Positions 10,782 to 19,659 of a stretch of 39,707 nt of DNA are shown here, piece after piece. The stretch comes from Conidiobolus coronatus NRRL 28638 (Eukaryota > Entomophthoromycota > Entomophthoromycetes > Entomophthorales > Conidiobolaceae). Below the pieces are notes generated by a model that saw only the letters and a program-made list of their open reading frames with translations, was not told the origin of the DNA and ran no database searches. Made by a program: the position numbers and the translations under genes. The stretch lies in contig KQ964424.1 of NCBI GenBank assembly GCA_001566745.1, forward strand, positions 188,309-228,015. Direction: 5' to 3'. How positions within the stretch are numbered: the first letter of the stretch is position 1; each line of letters opens with the position of its first letter.

Positions 10782-12119
10782 TTAATTGTTTTGATAAATA
10801 CTCAATGATCTCATAGTCCAAAAACTAGCTCTCCCACCACCACTAGTACTAGTTACCCTAGGACTTGTAAAACTAGTGGCTGTAGATGTACTAGCTGCTG
10901 AAAAAGTATCACTAGGTCTGCTCTTAGGACTTGATGGATACCTTTGAACTGATCCTCTCCTCCTACGATTCATCAAGTAATGGTTAGGGTTATTCGTTGG
11001 GCTATTCGTTAGTGTGGGGGATGTTGGCGAAGGCATTGCGGGTGGTATTGGTAATTGAGGTGGTGCGCAGAACATTAAACCTATACGTTCTTGATCTGAA
11101 TCCCAGTGAGGCGAGCATAATTTATAGATAAGAGGAATATTAACTTCATTCTTTTCAATAAATCTAAAGCGTAAAAATTCTGTTTCAAAGTAAGATCCTT
11201 TGCAATAAGTACATTCGCGTTGTCTGTGAAGGAGATTTGCTACGGGTAGGGGTAAGTTAACATCTTTGTAAACTTCCATAATTTTAGGAATTTGAAGCTG
11301 TTGAGGTTGGATTATTGCTGATGATGAGGAAGTTAGTTTAAGGGAGTGTCTATTGGATTTTTTCGGGGTATTTGGTCTCTTTGTCGTTTGTTCTAAGTTT
11401 TTAAAGTGAAAGTAATGACGATTATAATTAGCTAAGCAGCGGGCAGCTAATTCCATCAAGCTTAGTACACCTGTAGACTCCCTCTTCTTTACGATCTCTA
11501 TTTTATCGTTATCTATTAGTGGGCAGCCCTCAGTTCTTAATATTCTTAGACCTGGTAACCTGCCCAATTGAGCAGGGAATGAGCAGATCCTATTATGACT
11601 AACATCTAAGGTAGATAAATTAGATAGCAGTCCTATATCAGTGGGCAGTTCCCTTATTTGATTATGGTGAACTGATAGTAAATTTAACTTTGTTAGGTTT
11701 GTTATGGTACTGGGTAAGCTTTTCAGTTTGTTATTATTTAATTTCAACTCTATTAACTTAACGAGTTGGCCAATTGATTCAGGTATTTTTGTTAACTGAT
11801 TTTTACTGATATCTAATATTGTTAGCTGGGTTAGTTGGCCTATTTCTATAGGTAATCTAGTGAGTAAATTGCAGCATAATTGAAGGCATTGGACGAGGGG
11901 GAGTTGTATAATAGTTGGATTGAGTTGGACTAGACTTTGAGAACAAAGGGTTATAGAGTGGTGTCGGTGATTGTGACGACTCATTATGTGCTGAATCGTT
12001 AGGGGAACTAGTTGGTAATGTTGGATGGGCATATCTAGAGGAGGTGATAAGATGGCAGATTGCACTAAAAAATGCCCTATAGGAGCTTGCATCTGGTCTT
12101 TAGTAAGCTTATTACCCAT
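10782..12119 (-). CDS. LRRC58-like leucine-rich-repeat protein
   Basis: Single exon of 445 residues when started at the second in-frame ATG (12119-12117). This start gives MGNKLTK, a good N-myristoylation signal (Gly2, Thr6); the upstream ATG at 12170 would add 17 hydrophobic residues and bury it. Residues 73-200 hold about six leucine-rich repeats of the short LxxLPxxIGxLxxL type. LSLMELAAR follows at 219-227, and residues 303-340 contain ECTYCKGSYFETEF...PLIYKLCSPHWD, resembling the Cys-containing C-terminal module of animal LRRC58. The tail is Pro/Ser/Thr-rich with an RRRRG patch. LRR proteins of this type act as binding scaffolds, so a membrane-tethered adaptor is an inference. Assignment to the LRRC58 group rests on motif order from memory. 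Confidence 0.8.
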   Translation of the reverse strand: MGNKLTKDQMQAPIGHFLVQSAILSPPLDMPIQHYQLVPLTIQHIMSRHNHRHHSITLCSQSLVQLNPTIIQLPLVQCLQLCCNLLTRLPIEIGQLTQLTILDISKNQLTKIPESIGQLVKLIELKLNNNKLKSLPSTITNLTKLNLLSVHHNQIRELPTDIGLLSNLSTLDVSHNRICSFPAQLGRLPGLRILRTEGCPLIDNDKIEIVKKRESTGVLSLMELAARCLANYNRHYFHFKNLEQTTKRPNTPKKSNRHSLKLTSSSSAIIQPQQLQIPKIMEVYKDVNLPLPVANLLHRQRECTYCKGSYFETEFLRFRFIEKNEVNIPLIYKLCSPHWDSDQERIGLMFCAPPQLPIPPAMPSPTSPTLTNSPTNNPNHYLMNRRRRGSVQRYPSSPKSRPSDTFSAASTSTATSFTSPRVTSTSGGGRASFWTMRSLSIYQNN

Positions 12120-13687
12120 ATTGAATGCTATAAAAATGAAGAACTGATATACTATATACAATAAACTCAATCACAAATATTGGTGATTAATATTAATAAA
12201 TAAGGCCATTAATTTATCGCTATAGCGATTTTTATGTTCTGGGATGGTCTGAATAATCAAAAAATCTTGTTGATAGTGCATTCCTAAGGATATTTATATA
12301 AAAAATTAGCGATAATAAAATTGATATGGATGGTCATTAGGAAAATTAATCTTATATCAACAAATGAAAGTTTATTTTCTTTAATTGGTTCAACTAAAAG
12401 TAATAGCCAATAGCTCTGTTCATCAGTTCTAAAGTTTATTATTCGTTAGCTGAATGCAGCTAATGTCATGTTTTTAAATTGTTAAAATTTTAGTGTATTT
12501 ATCCTTCTCTCACTTTAAAAAACACGAGTTAGATAAATTAAATTTAACCAATCAATTTGGTTTAAATTGTGATTGCGGTAAAGAAATCTAATTAACCATG
12601 TGGTAAACTTGTGGGGAATGAAATCTACTCCCAAAAAAAGTCTCTACTCTATAACTTGGGAAAAGCAACTTTACAGTACCATTGTTGATAAAATTATACA
12701 ATTTACCCCAGTTTAATAAACATTAATAAAATTAGACTTATTATATCATTAAGCTAAATTTTATACACTTGTAATATATAAAACTATTATATAAATAAGC
12801 TAATAAATTATATTTTATAAACTGGATAATGGCTAAAATTAAAAATAAACTATTATGACAGAACAAGAATTAAAAAAGGAGTAAATTAATACTACTAGCT
12901 GAGTAAATATTAATAAAACTAAAAAAAATATTTTAAAAAATACTCATTATTATCAAATGATTAATAAAGAAGAAGATAAGTAATTTCTTATAGTAATAAA
13001 TGACGAAAGAGTTTATAGTAGCATAAATGATTTATTGTATTTTAATTCTCCGATATTGTTTGATCCCTCTTTATTAATAAGGCAGATTATTAGTTTATTT
13101 AATATAAAACCATTTAAGTTTATAAAGCGATGACTTTGCATTATAGATATCTTACAAGGGTAAGTTACAGTTGATCGTTATTTTTAATAGCTTTTTACAT
13201 TATATACACTAGACTCGGGTTAATATACATTTTTAATGTAAAAATACTTTATTTCTACAATATACCAAGTATATCTAAAATTAACATCAGTTTATGTTAT
13301 TATATTATACTGCTATTATTTCGTAACTTTATAGGGAAATCTTTAAGTTGAAAATCATGCTATTAAATTATAACATTATATTTAATAGTTTAATTTTAAT
13401 ATTGATTTGTGTCTAGTGTAGTATATTTTAACTCTCAGTCTTATAGTTAATTAATTGTTTATTGAGTTGATATTTAATCAGCCACAATAATAGCACAGTA
13501 TTGATACTAATTAATAAATAATGGATCTTGCAAGTGATTGCCTATATGACTTATCACAGATCTTACTCAAAACTATCCCATAAACAAAAGTAAGCATAAT
13601 TAGGTAAAGTTATATAAATTTAAGGTGTGTGACCACTTTAACCTCTTAATGAATCGATTATTTTTAATAACTAAAAATTTTACTAAA
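12120..13687. other. Intergenic; weak relic frame and one structured patch
   Basis: 1.57 kb between the LRR gene and the GNAT gene. A plus-strand frame from 12855 looks protein-like but has five or more stops (see findings). A patch at 12600-12700 has higher GC and short inverted repeats (GGGGAATGAAATCTACTCCC). No gene is supported. Confidence 0.45.
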
Positions 13688-14122
13688 ATGTCGTCAACTA
13701 AAGCCTCCCCCTCATCATCAGTAGTAAATCACGATACAATTAGAAAATTTTTTTATATTCAATTAGAAGGCGTTAAAGGTAAGAAATTTATTAAATACGC
13801 TAAAGTTATTTACTAATATTAGTCTCTTTGTAGAAGTAACACACTTAGATTATAAATTAATTGGTAGTGACGTTATTGATTTCACTCATACTGTAATTTT
13901 AATATTAGATCGTCACTATATTTAACTAATTTTTGTGGTTTTTTTTAGTTTAATCCAAAAATTCCAGAAGCCAAAGGAAAAGCAAAAGAGATAGTCGTAT
14001 ATGGGTTAAATTACGCCAAGTCTAACAATTTAAAAGTTATCCCTAGTTGTTGGTATGTTGAAAAAGTTATTTATGATAATTTGGATGAGTTTAAGGATTT
14101 ATTGTATAAAAGTAAACTTTAA
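13688..14122 (+). CDS. Small GNAT-family N-acetyltransferase (NATD1/YjdJ type)
   Basis: Three exons: 13688-13778, 13834-13892 and 13949-14122; introns of 55 and 56 nt, each with a CTAAT-type branch site. The joined frame encodes 107 residues. The pattern RKFFYIQLEG...DFTHTFNPKIPEAKGKA...GLNYAKSNNLKVIPSCWYV matches the single-domain acetyltransferases whose bacterial members read FxIELDG...LTHTxVPPELRGKGIA...YARENxLKVIPxC. KIPEAKGKA takes the place of the acetyl-CoA-binding loop, although the usual Arg/Gly-rich Q/RxxGxG/A is weakened to EAKGKA. The substrate is unknown. An in-frame ATG at 13649 would add MNRLFLITKNFTK, which could be a mitochondrial presequence; 13688 has the better context (AAAATGTC). 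Confidence 0.82.
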
Positions 14123-14192
14123 ATTATATTAGTAATATCATATTAGTAATAAATGCGTTTTTACTTGAGAATTAAATTTTAAGGGGTCTTAA

Positions 14193-14263
14193 GCAATGGT
14201 GGTTTAGTGGTATAATTACCGCCTGCCACGCGGTAGACCGGGGTTCGATTCCCCGCCATTGCA
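14193..14263 (+). tRNA. tRNA-Gly (anticodon GCC)
   Basis: A 71-nt cloverleaf with acceptor GCAATGG/CCATTGC, anticodon stem ACCGC/GCGGT around loop CTGCCAC, T arm CCGGG/CCCGC-like and discriminator A14263. There is no intron. A run of T at about 14274-14278 is the likely polymerase III terminator. Confidence 0.97.
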
Positions 14264-14869
14264 CTTATATCATCTTTTTGTTTTGAATTTTATATACTTT
14301 AAATTTAGCTTTTATTTTCTACTATTATAAATAAAACTCTAAATTCCAATAATATAATTTTAGACTTTAAACTAATACTAAATAAAATAAAAAATGGTAA
14401 TAATATTTCAGTATAAAACTTTTATCCAAAGCTTAAATTGTGATACAATTACAAATTTAGTAAACTAATTTTTACCTCCATTTTAATTGAAAAATGTATA
14501 CTATTAAAATTAAAATAATTTTAGTATTTCTTGTGATAGAGGGGGGATATAGCGTGGATTACATACAATTAAACTATATTCTAGAGTGATTTGAATTTGA
14601 ATTAAATTGTCACAAATCAGCTCAATTGGAACTAGTAGTTGAAACCAAGTTAGATTGGATTAAGATTTTGTTTTTAACGAATAGTATTTTGTATTAAAAA
14701 CCTAAACCTTCTAGTATAGATTTTTAATTGTCTCAAAGGTTTAATTTAAGTAAGAAAATTTTTTATATTCATTAGTTCAATTTTTGCTATATAAAACCTT
14801 TGAATCCTCTCTATTCAAACTTGTGTATTCAATTAAATATCCCTTTATCTCTTTTATTTGAATTCTATC
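14264..14869. promoter_or_regulatory. Spacer upstream of the ankyrin-repeat gene
   Basis: About 600 bp between the tRNA-Gly gene and the ankyrin gene. It probably contains that gene's promoter; a TATATAAAA-like stretch lies near 14790, about 80 bp upstream of the start codon. There are no other recognisable features. Confidence 0.3.
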
Positions 14870-15865
14870 ATGTCCTCCGCCGCTTCAAGTACAAAATTCT
14901 CAAAAGCTGATCAATTATTCAGAACCGATTCTAAAGGCCTATCAGCTACGAATTCTCTTAGGTTAATTAGAACTTCATCAAACCCTCAGCATATGGATAA
15001 TAAGGTAAACCCTAGTAAAAATCTAATAGATTTGAATTGTTTAATATTGAGGGCTATTTCTAAAAATTTAACTGATACGGTAAAATTTTTAATTTCTGAG
15101 GGTGCTGACGTTAATTTTGCAAGTCCTTGGAGTGATAAGGAGAGGGGTCCATTTGAATATATTACACCTTTGGGTAGAGCTTGCCAATTAGGAAGTACTA
15201 CAATGGTAAAGCTTTTAATTGATATGGGCGCTAATGTAAATCAATTCCATAGCTTAGCTCTATTAATAGCCATTCAATACGATCAGCCTCGAATCATCGA
15301 GTACCTTTTAGAGCGTCAAGTGGAGTTAAATTTCACTATTCACCAGGAAAGGAACCCTCTTCAATTAGTTTTCAATACCAAAAACGTACGAATTTTCAAA
15401 ATTCTTCTTCCATTCAGCTTAGTCCAGGTTAGTTTAGAGTTAATCTTCTTAAATTGTTGTCGCTTAGGTCTACTACATTTTTGTGAGTTTATGCTAAGTC
15501 AAGTAGATTCCCGAGATCATCTTATGGATAAGAATAATGTCAACCCGCTCCTAATTAATATTAAAAATCAAAACTGGCCCCTCGTCCGCTTCTTACTAGA
15601 TAATATTTATGATATCCAAGCTCTAGAGAACTTGAATGATTTCCCCTCTATGATGGATCTTGAAAAAGCCCGGGGAATTGACACTAATACGAATGACTCT
15701 GATGGCGAAGAGGAGAAACCCTTAAAGTGTCATTTGAATCTCTATAACTTACTCGCAACTGGAGACGAGTTTCAGCAAAACGCATGCCCTCCCTGTTACC
15801 CAAGAATCCCCTCAGTAATAGATTGTAATCAAAATGCTAAAAAATCCTTCTTAGCTCAAATTTAA
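14870..15865 (+). CDS. Ankyrin-repeat protein
   Basis: Single exon of 331 residues starting at the first ATG of the frame (14870). Residues 55-175 carry three to four ankyrin repeats: DTVKFLISEGADVNF, then TPLGRACQLGSTTMVKLLID with MGANVN, then an RIIEYLLERQ unit, with weaker repeats to about residue 235 (PLLINIKNQNWPLVRFLLDN). The N terminus is Ser-rich. The C terminus holds an acidic patch (NDSDGEEE) and a Cys-containing tail. No catalytic domain is visible. Ankyrin arrays bind partner proteins; the partner and pathway cannot be read from the sequence. Expression is probably from its own promoter because the nearest gene on the same strand is a tRNA. Confidence 0.82.
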   Translation: MSSAASSTKFSKADQLFRTDSKGLSATNSLRLIRTSSNPQHMDNKVNPSKNLIDLNCLILRAISKNLTDTVKFLISEGADVNFASPWSDKERGPFEYITPLGRACQLGSTTMVKLLIDMGANVNQFHSLALLIAIQYDQPRIIEYLLERQVELNFTIHQERNPLQLVFNTKNVRIFKILLPFSLVQVSLELIFLNCCRLGLLHFCEFMLSQVDSRDHLMDKNNVNPLLINIKNQNWPLVRFLLDNIYDIQALENLNDFPSMMDLEKARGIDTNTNDSDGEEEKPLKCHLNLYNLLATGDEFQQNACPPCYPRIPSVIDCNQNAKKSFLAQI

Positions 15866-16460
15866 ACCTTAAAAGAATATCATTCGCTATCTTCGCCTTT
15901 CATTCAAAAAATCATTAGACTATATATAATATTCAAGGAAAATGTTATATTAAAAAAATTTACAATTAAATTTGTAAAAAAATTCTGTATTCATACAAAA
16001 TAAGTATATATAAATATATAGACAGTTAGAATAAAAATTTTATATAATCTGAAGTTATTTATTTAGATTGTATTTGCCTGATTTGATAGATTTTTATTAT
16101 AAATAGAATAGTGGCGATAATTCTAATAGATATTATTTAATATTTGATAAAATTCTAATATCGCTTATATATAAAAAGCTTTATATTCATTCAATATTCT
16201 TTCCTACGTTTTGTCCAAATCTAATTTTATCAATATTTAACTGATTGTTATGGGATAAGTAAATTATACTAATTTAGTAATAAATCAAATAAGCGCTGAA
16301 ATTTGGACATTGCACAAATTTAACAAATTAGGAAATAATAAATTCGCAATAACTAAAATAGGTTGACCAATCAGAAATTAACTTATAGTTAAATCAGCTG
16401 ATCAAGCTGATATGAACGATCCCATAATATTAAAAAATGAGAAAAATCCAAAATTTGAGG
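15866..16460. other. Spacer between the ankyrin gene and U4
   Basis: About 600 bp of AT-rich DNA covering the 3' end of the ankyrin gene and the region where upstream elements of the U4 promoter would lie. I cannot define a proximal sequence element without other snRNA promoters of the species for comparison. Confidence 0.35.
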
Positions 16461-16468
16461 TATAAAAG
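16461..16468 (+). promoter_or_regulatory. TATA box of the U4 snRNA gene
   Basis: TATAAAAG lies 34 to 27 bases upstream of the predicted U4 5' end at 16495, the normal distance for a polymerase II TATA box. The relevance depends on the predicted 5' end. Confidence 0.6.
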
Positions 16469-16494
16469 AAGTAAAAGATCCTAACTTAAACCTC

Positions 16495-16634
16495 ATCCTT
16501 GTGCTAGGGTATATCCTCATCTGTGAAGTATCTACTGAGATAGGATTATTGCTGGTTGAAAACTAAACCCAATACCCCACGATAATTAATTCCTAGTGAA
16601 TTAATGTCGTAATTTTTGCAATCCTTTAGGGATA
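16495..16634 (+). ncRNA. U4 spliceosomal snRNA
   Basis: About 140 nt; human U4 is about 145 and yeast 160. The 5' end ATCCTTGTGCTAGGG is nearly that of yeast U4 and can form stem II with U6 (GCGCAAGGAU). A 5' stem-loop with a kink-turn pattern (TGTGA opposite CTGAGA) follows, the binding site of Snu13/15.5K. Next come GATTATTGCTGGTTGAAAAC, which provides stem I, and AACCCAATACCCC, matching vertebrate U4. The central hairpin pairs ACGATAATTAATTC with GAATTAATGTCGT. AATTTTTG is the Sm site and ATCCTTTAGGGAT the 3' terminal hairpin. U4 chaperones U6 in the tri-snRNP and leaves during activation. The pairing regions match major U4 rather than U4atac. The 3' end is approximate. Confidence 0.93.
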
Positions 16635-17655
16635 AACCCCTTTTATAATTTTAAAACCTTACATAAAAAGTTATCGTTAAATATAATATATTTATTGTAG
16701 ATACTTTTTAAAAAAACATATGCTTGGATTAGATAATTTCTTGCTGAGAGATACGTTAAAATTTTTAACTATATTTTAAAGCAGACTAATATTTTTTTGA
16801 ATATGAAGCTATATAAGAATATATTGCTAACATTTAACTCTTGCGCATATTCAATGATATGACGTAATTGAAAGTATATATTCGTATAGTTTTTAATCTT
16901 CATTTAAAATATTTAACTCATTTCAACTCAATTTTGAGTAATATGTGTAAGATTTGATTTAATCCAAGTATACAATAGAAGTTAGGTTGCTATTAGATGA
17001 TGTCAAATCATGAATTTTGTTTTTAGGATTTGGAGATCCTTCATATTGAATTTTACAAGCTATTATTATGGAATAATAATTTAAAAGTTGAAATATTCTA
17101 AATAAAAAATAAATCTATAAACTATTGTTAAAGATGGTATTAATATACGAGATTCACAAGTTAATAGTAATTCTATAGTTAATGTACAATAATTTAGATT
17201 TTTATATAATTAAAACTAGATTATATCATATATAATTAATATAAAGCGATAGTATGCATTATGGGCATATAGTATGAGATACATTTCTTCCTCAACAAGT
17301 GTTTTATACACTAATAGGTTAGATTATAATGAAATTAAAATTTTTAGAGTAGAGAGTTGATATAAATTTTGGGCTGTTAACTGGATTGTTCATTTAGACA
17401 AGATCAAAGTCGATTTAAAAAAACATAAATTTAATATTGTTTGCAGTATAGATTTGGGTGATTGTGGATAATAGAAATAGAATATAATTAGAATACATAC
17501 ACAAATATATAAAATGTGAATTTTATAACAAAGAAAAATTAAATACAGAGGTATCAAATAAAAAGTTATGATGATGTGATAAAAAAAATAAATTACATGG
17601 AATGTACAAGGCTCACTACAATTGATTATTTAAGTATGTCAGCTTATAACAATAA
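16635..17655. other. Intergenic, nothing recognised
   Basis: About 1 kb of AT-rich sequence between U4 and tRNA-Leu. No supported frame, repeat or RNA structure was seen. Confidence 0.5.
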
Positions 17656-17737
17656 GCTACTATGGCCGAGTGGTCTAAGGCGGGTGACTTAAGATCCCCT
17701 CTCGAAAGAGGCGTAGGTTCGAACCCTACTGGTAGCA
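17656..17737 (+). tRNA. tRNA-Leu (anticodon TAA)
   Basis: An 82-nt class II tRNA. Acceptor GCTACTA/TGGTAGC, D arm GCC/GGC, T arm GTAGG/CCTAC around TTCGAAC, discriminator A17737 and a variable arm CTC-GAAA-GAG. The anticodon loop CTTAAGA gives TAA. The anticodon stem GGTGA/TCCCC contains one T-C mismatch in its middle (see findings). T-rich terminator at 17742-17748. Confidence 0.93.
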
Positions 17738-18106
17738 TTTCTTTTTTTGATAAACTTTTATTATGATAATATTTTTATAACCAAATGCTATCAATACCTA
17801 CTCACATTCAAACTACCAAAAAACTTAAAAATTAGATTTACAAAATATTTCCAATATACTCTTGATATAGGTTCTGCTACATTATAAAAGCAAATCCTTA
17901 GCATATATTTTTGTAAAAGTAACTGAGTTTATTTTATAAAATTATAATAGTAGCTTGGATTATATAGCCAAATTTTATTGAAATAAATGCTAATAACTCT
18001 TTATGAAATCTTTATACATTATTCTTTGTAAAAATGTACGAGTTTGAAAATTTAAAGGTATTCTCAAAATAAAAAGGCTAAATGTAAGCAAATTAAGTTT
18101 ATTAAC
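17738..18106. other. Intergenic, nothing recognised
   Basis: About 370 bp between tRNA-Leu and the stop of the RPB5-type gene. It contains the tRNA terminator and presumably the 3' untranslated region of the downstream minus-strand gene. Confidence 0.5.
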
Positions 18107-18942
18107 TTAATGAGAATCAGATAATGACATTAAATTTGAATTGACGCAAATTCTATAATAATCTGTCACTCCTCCAAGTAAGCTGACTCTCTTAATTTTA
18201 ACAATTTGTCCTTTTTCTATCCCGTAATATCTTGCAACTGGATCGCAGCTTAGGATAATAGGCAAATTATTATATGGTAGAGGGTGTTTTTTCAAAAAAT
18301 TGTCCTTTTCTTCTGTAGATAGAATCTGATGCTCTGGAACTAACTCGTGGTGTATAACGCATAAATCAAAAAATTCTTCATCAAATAGCTCAATTTTCAT
18401 CTTTGGAGCACTTTGATTAATAGCTATCATTGATGCAGAAGTAATTTTTCCATTATTGATAAAAATCCCATGTTTACAGCCACGTTCGCTCATTTTTCTG
18501 AAAAGTCTATAAAATAGAGTTAATAGTCTAATATGTGCTAATAATAAAATTACTTATATAAAGAAGATATCCCAATGTTGCTATCATTTGGAAAGAATAT
18601 ATAAACACCATTATCATTTGTGTCAGTAGCAAGTAAGTTAAGTCTATCGCGTTCGCTTACAACATTAGGATTAGCTAATAGTTTGAATAGATATATGAAA
18701 GCTATGATACTTACACACAGTTAGCAACTACAACCATTTTTGTAAAATCTTTCAGTTCAATATTTTCATAGACACCCGTAACCAATTGATAACCCTAATA
18801 AGTTAATAAATATGGTTATACTCAAATAAAAATAAATAAATACTCTATCTTTAATCATTTGTAATACATTAAGGTATCTTTTTCTTAAAACAAGAAGATA
18901 ATCTTCGGCTTCTGATCTAATAATTGTTAATTCTTTATTCAT
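18107..18942 (-). CDS. RPB5: RNA polymerase subunit RPB5/RPABC1 homologue
   Basis: Four exons: 18942-18844, 18794-18715, 18655-18554 and 18506-18107; introns of 49, 59 and 47 nt. The frame encodes 226 residues (yeast 215, human 210). The N-terminal jaw domain begins with a helix ending in MIKDRGYQLV and contains VYIFFPNDSNIGISSLYKLF, matching the FFPEEPKVGIKTIK region of the family. The C-terminal assembly domain carries ITHHELVP-like HHELVPEHQILS, LPIILSCDPVARYYGIEKGQ and IVKIKR...YYRICV. RPB5 is shared by RNA polymerases I, II and III and lies at the downstream DNA jaw. The sequence is more divergent than expected for such a conserved subunit (for example LPIIL for LPRI and SLLGGVTD for SETAGR), so a paralogue is possible. 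It is divergent from the GMF gene. Confidence 0.88.
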
Positions 18943-19659
18943 TTGTTTTAATCAGTTAGCTGTTTAATTATTATTATCCACTGAAGTGAGTTTTTATATT
19001 GTAGCTGTATACATAAAATGCATGTTTATTCATTTCTTAAAGCTAACTCTATATCTTATATGAATAATTTATCTAACTTTGAGCTTAATTATACCATTTT
19101 GACTAGATTCTGAATGTTTAATAAAGCTAATTTGATTAATACAGAGCTAAATACAAAGTATAAATAGTTTTTATTCTATCAACTTTGATTCTTAAATTGA
19201 GCTTAGATATATTAAACTTTTTTATCAAACGTATATTTTATTAATAAATTTGCTTTCAAATACTCAATAAAAACAAAAATTTACGTAAATATCTTTTGAA
19301 TAATTTTTTACCCAATAATAAACTTTTCCAATTTTTATAAATCGAAAATAAAAATAAAAGATTAAAATAATACTGTAAGTGTTTATATTCAAAGTTCAAA
19401 AATGTTGTCATAATGTACTAGTTAGATTTAAATGATATAATTTACTAAGAGCTTGGCCATTTATATTTATATAATGAGCCAAGATATTAATTAAGAAAGC
19501 TATCTAATACCAAGCACATTCAGATAAACTGTGAATGCAGTATAGATATATTCCCATATAAATTTAAATCACTAGTTTTGATTAAATTGACTGAAAATAA
19601 AAGCTGAAGTTTTGTTACTGGTTTTAATCTTAAATATTAAAATTAATTTATAGTCCAAC
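18943..19659. promoter_or_regulatory. Divergent promoter region of RPB5 and GMF
   Basis: 717 bp between two divergent start codons. It must contain both promoters. It is AT-rich, and no specific element stands out. Confidence 0.35.

Noticed and set aside
12120-12170. Upstream ATG of the LRR gene adding 17 residues
   Set aside because: The extension is hydrophobic and unlike the family; the next ATG gives a clean MGNKLTK myristoylation signal.
13779-13816. Reading through the first GNAT intron (KKFIKYAKVIY stop)
   Set aside because: A GTAAGA donor, TACTAAT branch site and TAG acceptor are present, and only splicing restores the conserved DFTHTF segment.
14858-14869. TTG start for the ankyrin gene
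   Set aside because: Non-ATG start is not expected in a eukaryotic nuclear gene; ATG at 14870 is in frame and well placed.
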